A stretch of DNA of 64,000 bases from Tubiluchus corallicola (taxonomy: Eukaryota > Priapulida > Priapulimorpha > Priapulimorphida > Tubiluchidae). Numbering within the stretch: position 1 is the stretch's first letter; each line of letters starts with the position of its first letter. The position numbers were made by a program, and so were the translations under genes. Under the pieces are notes generated by a model. It ran no database searches, was not told where the DNA came from, and saw nothing but the letters and a program-made list of their open reading frames with translations. This document shows positions 15,401-27,400 of this stretch, in pieces. The stretch is from assembly GCA_030141605.1 (NCBI GenBank), contig JAQGDQ010000055.1, forward strand, positions 124,001 through 188,000. Direction: 5' to 3'.

Positions 15401-18400
15401 AATGATCAACATTGCCTAACTCAGAGTTTTTTCAGTCCGGTTGGATTTGGGTTATGCGGAGTTTACTGTATTATCTGATAGAAGTATTCATTATTGCCTT
15501 TTAACTAAATCACATCATTAAAATGCCCTATTTACTCACCGTCTGATGTCTTTAGTCAGACCCTTACTTATGACATTGTATATCGTGAAACAGTCTGTAT
15601 GTCATCATTCACTCTGTTGCTGTTATGGACACTTTGTTTCGATGATCCACTAACCTTTCTGTGGTTCTCAGCCCCATGGCTTCCGCCTTCACAGTAGGAT
15701 GAGTGCTGATTAATTGAAGCCATACTCTCTCTTTTTAGGATTCTGTTGTTGCCATACCTCTAGATGATTGGAGTTTGGATTACCTGAAGCCACACTTTCA
15801 ATGTATTAAAGGAGCAGACGGCTTGTAAGTGGGGAAGAAGCGATATGGTGTAACTAGCTGTTTATTAATAAAATATCATTTGATATCAAATGATATTAAT
15901 TTAATATCATTTGGCGTTATAAAAATGGCAAATAGCTAATGAAAGTGATTCTGTACTTAAACCATGATAGAATTACTAACACTAATTTCTAGACTAGCTG
16001 TTCATCTACCTCCATTATTTTTCTATGTATACGTTAATTTTCTATTCATATAGAAGTTCTTAGCTAATTAGTCATATCATTTTGAAATTAGAGTGATACT
16101 GGTATTATTTCTAGTAGTATAATTCCCCTATGCTTCATTAAAGGTATTTGTAGTTTAAACGCTTAACTAACAATCCAACTTTTCCATTTCAAACCAAATA
16201 CGTTTTTTCTATACATATCTTCTGGTCTGGAACAATCCCCTGTTTTATATGCGTATATTGCCCCACAGCAACATTTCTGACTGCAAAAATTTCGTTTTTT
16301 GAAAACTTGACTGTGAAGATCTACAAGTCACATTTACTTTATTTCTCATGCTTAAAACAAGTATTAGAAGCTATAATTTTTTATATTTTAGTATAATCGT
16401 CATAGCGCCTAACAACGTGCTTCCCGTTTTTAGCTAACCGTGCCTTTGCAGGTGTCAGGGAAATAACTTCCGATCATTTCCGAGTTCTTAGCTAATTAGT
16501 CATATCATTTTGAAATTAGAGTGATACTGGTATTATTTCTAGTAGTATAATTCCCCTATGCTTCATTAAAGGTATTTGTAGTTTAAACGCTTAACTAACA
16601 ATCCAACTTTTCCATTTCAAACCAAATACGTTTTTTCTATACATATCTTCTGGTCTGGAACAATCTCCTGTTTTATATGCGTATATTGCCCCACAGCAAC
16701 ATTTCTGACTGCAAAAATTTCGTTTTTTGAAAACTTGACTGTGAAGATGCTACACAAGTCACATTTACTTTATTTCTCATGCTTAAAACAAGTATTAGAA
16801 GCTATAATTTTTTATATTTTAGTATAATCGTCATAGCGCCTAACAACGTGCTTCCCGTTTTTAGCTAACTGTGCCTTTGCAGGTGTCAGGGAAATAACTT
16901 CCGATCATTTCCGAGTTCTTACAAGTTTGAAGTTGAAGCTGGTTACAATGCGGAACGGAAACTACCCATTTCAGACTATCCCGGGGAAGTCTTTGATCTA
17001 GATACCGGCCTTATTTACTTGGATGCAGACCAGGTGGGTTTAAGTCTACCTTTCTAACTGACGTTGATGCACCAACTTAACCATAATTGACACCCAAAGT
17101 GTTATATTTAGTTTTATTTTTAAAACAAAACTGTCATATCCTGGTTTTTTCATATCCCTACCCCATTTTGAAGTACAGTAAAATGTATACATTTTAATAA
17201 ATATAATAATGCCAAAGCATTCTGATAATTAAATAATAGGTTAAAAATTTAACTAACAGTGGGCAAGCCCACCTAGTGATGACGTCACAAACTAACATAA
17301 TTTTCAACAGCACAAACATTCCGTGAGCGACTTGAACACGTTTGTGAAAGCAAAAATTGATGTACAGTGCTACTGTAGAACATTTAGTGTAATATACAAA
17401 AACTCCACAAATTTTAAGATAAAAATTTAAATTTACCACTGTGCTCACGCATCATCTCTCGAACATGTGTAGTTTGTCACAAGCTAACACATCTGAACTG
17501 AGAAGTACATCACCTGTTTTTTGTGCAAAGTGTTTCTGAATTGCAAGCGCTAGTGCCCAGAAACGAATGGCAGAATGCATGTAACAGCAAAGAATAATAC
17601 AATTTAGGATTGGGTCCGGTTTTCCTTTAAGCTTTAATGTTTTTTGAAAATTATTGTATTTCGAGTATTATACAAGCAAAGATGTGCTTAGTAAACATCT
17701 GTCTATAGTTTCAACAGATTTATACTAAGCAATTAATGGCACAAATATCAACATTTTTTTGTGGTTTACATCTCAGTTTGCAATGAAAAAATATAATTTC
17801 TGTTAGTTTTCTTTTACTAAACTGACACATTTGAGATTCAGACCTGGGTTACAAACAGCACTGCAAGTTTTTCCATATTTTCTGCACAGGAACCGTTGGA
17901 CGTGACGGGAACTGTTACAAAGCGAGGCACATACAACTTCATTGTTCACTTCTATCAACCCAAATATCCTACGTTTGACGTTGATGTCACTGTTAACATC
18001 GGCGATGGCATTAGCATTCACGAAGGTATCAGTTTGAAAGCTTGTGTAGAAGCAGTAGAACTTTTGTTGTTTGTGATGCTTTAGGCGTATTTTCCACATT
18101 AATTTTCTGTACAAACTTCCTATGATAATTTTCATTTAAATTATCAATTATTGTGTAATGAATTGTTAGTTACTAAATTGTCAAAAATTATGGTTTTACC
18201 TTCTGGTTTTTGCAAAGGGTTTTCACAATTATCTTTACCTATTCACTTTCTGAAAATTCCAGCTTTCCTGCCCACACCGTTTTGCTCCGCTGAATCCGGT
18301 TGCCGAGCGATCATTGAGATGCCAAATGGAGAATTTGAGTTTGACATTGATGCCAACTTTACATTGACCTTCCTGGTGCCTGGAGAGAAAAGCATTTTCA

Positions 18401-21400
18401 TAGTATGTTTCATTTAAGATCAGCTTGTTTACTTTAACTCAATGCATTCTTTCAAATTTTTAGTTAATACATGTAATATTTTGATGCAATGATTCCAGTG
18501 GCGGCTCACAGCTAAAATTAGTGGGTGTGTTGCTTCAGAAAATGTTTAGCCGTTGTTTTGATACTGTGTAAAACAAAACAAATGTATGTAATTTTAATTT
18601 TATAATTTGTGATTATAATTTTAAACAAACAAACATACAAAAATTTATACATAAACTTAATAAAATCCTAAACAAAAAATTATTTTTTGCTTACTGATAG
18701 CCTAAATTGTCGCAGTTCAAGCTTGATCCATTCACAGTAAGCACATGACAACTAACAACAAACTTTGTGAGAGACAGTGCTTTCTCTGTCTGGGCTCAGA
18801 CATGTATGCATGGCCGCATGCGCACAACAGTCATACACTGCGTTGCTGGAGTGCACTGTGCTGGACTGTAAAGCAAACAGTACTACTCTCACATGCTCTG
18901 TTTCCATACAAGTATGAAAAAGAACTAAAGAAAAAAGACTTATTATATTGAATATTATCGATAATATCAAAAGAAAATATAGTGATATCTCAAGATACGA
19001 AATTAATTCGTTCAGAAGGGACTTTCGTATCTTAGAATTTTTGTGTTATAGATTTACCCTATAAGTGGCGTAATCCGTTCTAGTTCCCCCCTCGAAAACA
19101 GTCGTATAAAGTTACATGCTGTACCGACCCGAAAGAAATATGTTCGTTAATGACCAATCGTCGAAAGATTTCGCTCATACTCCTTTGTGATAGCACTTAA
19201 ACGCATGCCACTTTCATATTTAGCTATAATTTCAGGCTTTGTTTCCTTCGATATCATACTTTTCTTCTTATAATTACCACTGGCACTTGCTTTTTTCGGA
19301 CTCATGGTTATTGAATGCGTTCACGTGAGATAAGAGTACAACAAAGCATTCACGTGATGCTATGAAGTGCATTCTCGGAGGACCGCTGTCGGGCGGCACT
19401 TTCGATTTTCGTTTTCGCATCTTGAATATTTTTTCGTTAAATGGGAAGTAAATTTCTTCTAAGCCAGATTCGTATTAAGCATTTTTCGTATAATAGGGTT
19501 TTCATAAGTCAAGGTCCACTATAGGGGGTGCTGCAGTTCCATAGTACTTGAGCCGCCATTAAATGATTCGTAAAACCGTACAAGCCATTATACTGTAAAA
19601 TATCTTTCAGGATTATGTGCTAGCAGTGCCATCTACAGGTCAAAAACCAAACTTGGAAGAAGAGGGATCTGTGGACAAAAGTGCAAGGTTTATATCAGAC
19701 TGCATTGGCAACGACGACTTCAACATTGAGTATGTGTATTATTATTGCATACTAATCTGCTGACAACATTGAGTATGTGTATTATTATTGCATACTAATC
19801 TGCTGGCAACATTGAGTATGTGTATTATTTCTGTAGCTCATTGAAGCATTCATTTTCCTTCGAGTTTTTTCTGTTGCCAAAACTAGATCTTCGTCAGGAA
19901 GAGCCCTCTAATGGATTTAAGCATTAAGCATAACTTCAAATTGCATACTAATCTGCTGACAACATTGAGTATTTGTATTATTATTGCATACTAATCTGCT
20001 GACTACATTAAGTATGTGTATTATTATTGCATACTAATCTGCTGAGAACATTGAGTATGTGTATTATTATTGCATACTAATCTGCTGAAAACATTGAGTA
20101 TGTGTATTATTATTGCTTACTAATCTGCTGACGACATTGAGTATTTGTATTATTATTATATACTAATCTGCTGACAACGTTGAGTATGTGTATTATTATT
20201 GCTTAGTAATCTAATGACAAAATGATTATGTCTAAAGAATCTCACTTTTTGCAAATTTCACAAATTTTATTTACATGTGTGTGCTTTCAGACCAAAACCG
20301 TCCATAAGTCGGCATAGTTAAAACTACGTTATGATGCTTGAAAGTAGAATGCACCAAAATTTAGTCATATGCCAATTTTTTGTTCTTAAAAACAAATGCC
20401 AAATATAATGGACTTTTATATTCTACGATCAAGTTATCAAGAAAATGTTCAAAAAATACTAAAAATCTTATTTTGTAATCCTGTACCCATTTCTCGTGCT
20501 AGAAACTAGTACTTCAATTGTCAAAAAACTTGCATTTTCAAACTTGTATCAGATAGTAAGGTTGTTGAAGTATTCATTTTCGTTTGAGTTTTCTCTGTTG
20601 CCAAGCCCAGATCTTCGTCAGGAAGAGCCATTTACTGAATTTAAGTACTAAGCATAACTTCAATCTGCTCTTGCAAAGTCTGTAGCAACCAACATTTGTG
20701 TGGTTGGTAAGTGCTTTGTAGAAATGCGACAAAAAACAATGGCGAACTTTAACAGCAATTTTCTCAAGATTATGTTTTTCAGTGCGTAGCATGCACCTCA
20801 GCTTCAACGATTATCTTAGCTTACAAATAACATAGAGTGATGTACTTGGTAGCAAAATCATCTTCATGAAATGGAGATTCAGGATATGTGAATAACTAGA
20901 AAAATTAACCGACTTATGGATGATTGTGCTATGCAAGCACACATGTATATTTTTTACCTCGAGCTTAGGCTTAGTAATTTTCTGTAAATTAAATCATTAC
21001 AATGAAAAAGGTGTCAAAATAACCAAAGTTCCTTGAAACAAGACGAAGTTGTGTAAAGATCATGGTTTTTATTCATTCTATTATGCTATTATTATTTATT
21101 ATTATTATTTGTTATATTTGTTTAATTATTCTAAGAACTTCTCGTTAGTGTGCTATGTTTGTCATTGACATTTTTTTCAGAAAAATAACTATAGTTTGTG
21201 CTTTTACTCTGCTGTTTTGATTAGCCAAGCAACGAGTCTATTGTTATTTCTACTTAACATTTTAGCAAGCATGTCGGTAGTTGCTGCTTTTTGCTAATTA
21301 AAAATTTTAATGTTATTTTTTTTTAATTGTAATATTTCGTTTTGATAATTGTAGTCCTAACGTACAAGGCTGGTGTAGGGATGCCGTGTTCTCATTGACA

Positions 21401-24400
21401 ACAGATTACAACAATGGAGCATTACAATGTGACTGTAACATTGACGGGTCGTTGAGTTTCCAGTGCGAGGAATTTGGTGGTAGATGTTTCTGTAAGGACT
21501 ACGTGATTGGGCGAACGTGCTCCCAGTGCCAGTCCGGTTACTATGGATTTCCAGATTGCCAGTGTAAGCCACTTGATGACACGCAGAATTTTTTGTTTAG
21601 GCATGAAACTTGAGCGAATTGGTTTGCGATTTCTTTTATTTTATTTGTTTTTCTTAAAAATCTGTAAAAGTTAAAAGAAACGAATGGCTGTGATCAATTT
21701 ATTCTTTGTTTCTATCAGCCAGTATTAGATTTCTGCAATTTAGCACTTTGTAAGCCAATAGCCAGCAGTCACTGGGCATGGCGTAGTTAATAGTTTCATG
21801 ATTGCAGCGGGACTGGAATCTTTCTCATTTCTCTACAAAGAGACATCCGACCAGCAGAGACGTCTTAACCTTGTTTTGAAGTGATCTTCCCTCAGTGACA
21901 CAGCCAAAGGCAGTGTATCAGATTAAAGTGTTCTGAATCACTTTTCCCAGCAGTTACCCATCCATTTACTAACCAGGACTGATGTTATGTAACTTTTTAG
22001 GCTGGTACACCATGGCAGCCCAGCTATTTTTCTTCTCTCTTTCTCTCTCTCTCTCAAATAATGCATAAAAATCCTGTTGAACGTTTTGTTAAGGTGTTAT
22101 AGCTATCGGCCAGGCTATGTAATGATAAAATTATTATTATTAAAATAATATGATTAAGATAAGATTAAGATTAATGAACTTGTGCCATGGTTACAATCTG
22201 TGCACAAACTAAGTGTCATCCATAAGTGATTTTACAGGTTGTATGAATTAACACCTTGCGATAGTTTCGGCACTTTTGAGTCTGTATCGAAACCTTGCTT
22301 ATTTTTAAAAAGGTTTGCATAATTTTCAGAAACTGTTTTAAATTTTAATTTTGTTTTGTTTATTTTAATGTTTATATAACAATAGTAAAGTGTTCTACAG
22401 CATATAGACAGAGCAATATTAGTAGTGCTTTATAACTGTACTATAGTAAAGTAAAAAATTTAAAGTTGACTTAAAACTTCGGGGAATTAAACACAAATAG
22501 TGAACATTAGAGATGCAGTTAGTTATTTTCTTTAGCTTGTGACTGTCCAAATGGTGTCTGTGAGGAGACGACGGGAGCCTGCATTTGTCCTCCACATGTA
22601 ACAGGTGAACAATGCAACATATGTTTACCGGAAACCTTCGGTTACGATCCATTCATCGGGTGTGAAGAGTGCAAATGTGAGTTCTACGGAGTTGTGGATG
22701 GAAACATGGAGTGCGACCTCATTACAGGACAGTGCAAGTATGTACATTGATTTGTATGCTGACATTGCGATCCTTTAATCTCATTTGTTTAATCGTTGCT
22801 GTAGCAACCAGTTCTCGGTAAAATTGAGTAATACATAATTTTATGACACTTTTGAAGAAAAACCTGATGGGTGTTGCTGCAAAAAGGCATCCACTCATGT
22901 TCAAAATTTCAAATATTCCATTTTACAACTTCTTATATAGCAACGACTTATTTCAAATATGACAAACTTCTGTTTCTTTTTCACCTAATGACGCATGTCT
23001 CATTTATTGCATTTTATGCTCTAAGTCCCGAAATTTTGTTTGGTGCAAGTTCACATTTTGTAAAGAAGTCGCTACTAACGTCACAATGTAAGTATATGCT
23101 GTTGATTACAGGAGACTGTAAAATTTAATTCATTGTTAGTGCTTGCTTAAGTACCGTATATACTCGCATATAAGCCAAATTTAGAACTATAAAATACAAT
23201 ACTGAAATCAGGGGGTCAACTTATATGCGCATGAAACAAAATGAACACAAGGACAGACACATAATTAAACAGAAATGTTATAATTTTTTGTGAATAAATA
23301 GAAAACAAAATATTTTCTTCTTTATTCATATCAAAATGTATAATTTCTTCTATTTCTTCTAGTATGTAACATAAAAGTAAGCATTTTACATCTTTATAGT
23401 AAAAAATTTCCATGAACCAAAAATACCCAATTAACAAAATGTGACAAAAAGGGATCAATTTTGTTGATTGGTTATGGAGTAAAATTAGACAAGTTGATGG
23501 TCGGCTTATATACGGGTTTTTGCAAAAACTGGCCATTTTAAAGCAGTTTTAGGGGGTCGGCTTATATGCGATGTAGGCTTATATGCGAGTATATACAGTA
23601 GATGATTTGTCTTGTTTTTTGACCATTAGAATTTGATTATCTAATGTGTAGAAGAAGAAGAAAGACCCACATGCCCGATGAGTTTAGCATTGGAATAGAT
23701 GAATATGGCATCTATTTATGTTCCCTCAACACACAAGGATAGGTGGCTGGTCATCGCCCAGCCACCTTTCTTTCCCCAGTACATTACCGGGCACTTAACT
23801 GAGGTTGAGATGAGCTAGGAAGGTAGCCAGAGAGTCTCATATAAAAGTCCTATCACTAGAAACCTTTGGGTTGGCTTAAAACTCCATATACCACTAGGCC
23901 ACTGCTTTTAATATGTAGAAGTGGAGTTAACTGCATTCACTTACTTCTTCATAAATTGTATTCATGCTGTTGGAAAAACAATTCTGTATTATAAAAAAGT
24001 TTCTCAGCAAAATTACATGACTAGCATGAAACAGAGAAGAGAATCTTTCGTAAGAAATGAAATTATATATTTTAAAATTACTTAATGCTAGCAAAAGAGA
24101 GCAATATTTGTCTTAACTTATCCCAGGTAATAATAAAGACAGTTCAAAATTTTTTGTACAAGCTTCATAACATTTAAATAAAAATCCAAAACATGCAAAA
24201 TTACATTCACCCATAACTTCTGTTTTTAATTCTTCAACCAGAAGTCACTACACAAAAACACTCAATCTTATTAATTATGCGAACGGTCAATTTCGAATGA
24301 CCATCAACACATTACAAGAATGCAAAAAAACTAATCCAAGTAAGAAAGTGCAACACCAGCAAGCTCTTTTGCCGCCAGACTTAGTCAGAGCAAGTTGAAA

Positions 24401-27400
24401 GTTAATTAGCAAAAGGTTAGTTAATTAGCTGATTAATTTTTAAAAGCCTATATTTTTGAAGTTATTTGTGACTAGTGTTTCTAATTCATTATATGTGATC
24501 TACAAATGTATACCTATCAATTATCTGAGCAGCTTTTGTCACATTATTGGCTTTAATGAGTGAAAGTTTATCAATGCGCAATTGATTTTCAAAAGACTAA
24601 AATTTTGAAGCTATTCAGTTCTAATTCAGTGTACAACTTCTGTATTAATTTTTGCCTGAGTGATTGCAGACATATGAGAGAAAAACTAATTGTGTGGACA
24701 CTGGATGATGAATGTAAGATTCCGGAATGACATCTACTGTGACTGTATTTTTATTTTTGTGTTATCAGCTTTTACATTTATAACTCATCTCCATACATTA
24801 CATTATTTCTTATGAGAGGCGTGGCTTCATTTAAGAAGAGTTTGCTTAATAGTTCTTTTGCAGTAGGTGTATTAGCCACCGACCAAGCCAGGATTTACTG
24901 TGGTAGTTGTCAGAATCAAAGACTGGAGACATTGAGTTCATTTTAATGGAATAATGGCCAGATAGAGTAGAATAGCATAGAGTCCAGCAAGACCAAATAC
25001 TAGACGATAAATCGGACACTGTCTTGGTATAGAAATCATTATGTTTTATTCCTATGTTGCCACATTCCCACAACAGATGGCGTAGTTGTCAATGTTTTTT
25101 TGTAGCACAAAACGTTGTACCTATGCAGATGAATGCTTGTACCAACAGTGGTAAGCAGCAGTGCTGGCACTCCCACATATAAAGGAAGCCGCTTGTTAAC
25201 AATTATGCCAGTTAGCTGACATAACCTCCCAGTTAGTCTCCCACGACATATTCCATTATATGATGCATAATTATTGACGAAGACGCTGCATTGATATGCT
25301 TCTAGTATCATGAGCATATTGATTTCTGATCGTCTTTCGTGTAACCGATTAGATGTTAGCTTTACTTGGCCAGTGTAGAATCAGCTTAAGCAATACGCTC
25401 CCTTGCTAATTGTCTTAAGAAGTAGGACACTATTGGATAATATAGTCCCTTCGTTTGAAGCATTTTGTTTTTTGCCGTCTGTTAAAAGCACGAAATAATT
25501 CACTGAAATGGTACTGTTTTTCTGTCTCTTTTATAGTCGGTAATCTGCTTAGATATGTTGCTTTTAATGTGAAACTATAAGACAGGTGCTGCCCTCTCTG
25601 TATGCAGTGATTAGAGCATCACTATGAAAGGTGCTGATTCCATGGCTAGCTTTAGTGGATTTGTGTTAAGATTGTCACTATTTGATAAGCGCACATTCTT
25701 AACCCTTGCTTACTTTTCACGAATACATTAATGAGAAAATTGATTTCTTTGTATTAATTGAAGAAGAAATACTTTTCGCTGTTTTAAGCCTATAAACTCT
25801 ATAAATTTACGTTTGCAACCGTATAAAACAGTAAACATGATAAATGTTATTAGACATATAATCCCAATGGCAAATAGCAGTAATGCGCAAAAATTCCACA
25901 CAATGCCTTCGTAGCAAAATTTAATGATGTAAGAGAATGAAGACATCTTGGTTATTTCTTTATGATCCCAACACTGGAAGGTGAGGATTAAGCAACTAAA
26001 ATTTCTTCCATTTTTTAGTTCGTGCGTAAGATGTGATAATGTAGTTTTTAAATTTAATTACCAGCTAAAAGCCTGTAAATGTGCGAAAGATGCGGTTTAG
26101 TGCAAAAATGTCAAGATTGCATTTATGAGAATTTTGTGGATTAATTTAATGCTTAAACATATTATTAGCTGGAAAAATATAAGTTGGAACCTGTTACTAT
26201 TTTGTGTAGTAGCATGCCATGAGAATGCTACACAAACATTCTTGAGATACAATTAAATTCCATTGCTAGCGGCGTTACATTTCCATCGTTTCTCGTTCTC
26301 ATGAGTCTTCTTCAGGTCTGCTTCTCTGTGGAAGTCACTGATTGCTAGAGCATCGTTTTTTCTCGTTTGCAGTAGTAAATGTTGTGTGTATTTATTTATT
26401 TCGTCTTTATGCATGTGCAATGGGTGGATGAACGTTTCAGTTTCTGAAATATTACAAATTTAGCAATAACTAATCAATAAAAGTCGCAGGTGCATTTAAC
26501 TTTGTAATTTATATTCCTCCTTCAAGGTTCACCTGCTGATTACATAATTCACTGACAATTGATCCACGCTTCATTACCAAATGCAGATTTATTGTGCTGG
26601 CTAGCTAATAATACAATAACATCTCACAATAGCATAACTAGCTGGCTACATTTGGTTAATTCCTTGCAAAGTACTTAATTAGTGCTTGTGTTGATTGCGT
26701 GACTAAATTACGCCTCAGTAGCTGAACTGCATACATAATGTCCCATGCAAGTATGCATGAGAACAGTTTATATGCTGAAAATTACAGTCATTCTCAATCT
26801 AGTAATATACGTATTGGCATAATATGTATTTTAACACAAGTTTTTTTCAAATATTTTGTTATATAATACGTTTTTGAACCTGTGATGTTTAATAAATTAA
26901 AGCTTTTAAGCCACCACATTTTTCAATCAATGAAATTTTTTTGGAATAAAAGTCAGTGAATTCACTTGTTACTGGTTACATGAAAATTACAAATGTTGAT
27001 TCCACTGAAACAAGCATGAGTCACACGTGTGATTTTAGTGAGTTCATTTGCAGTTGTGTTAGACTAGTGTCTTTCGTATGCAGAGTATTTGCAGTTACAC
27101 TTCTGCGGACTAAAACAGCTTGTGAAGAGTAGTTTGAAGATTGTTGAAACCCTTTCTACTCCTTGGCTATAATCGAGTTATCTATTCTTGGCTTCATTTC
27201 ATACTGAATGGTCTTACAGTTGGTGTAATAACAAGCGCCAAGTGAGATTCTTATCAGCTGTTCTGGAATTAGCCTATTAATTTTGATGAAGTGACAATGA
27301 TACTCACTTTAAAGTTAATTAATCTTTTATTTTAAAAGCTCACACTTCCCATGGCAGTTTTAAGACATGTAGCAGCTAGTGGTGAGCAGTCTGCACCAGA

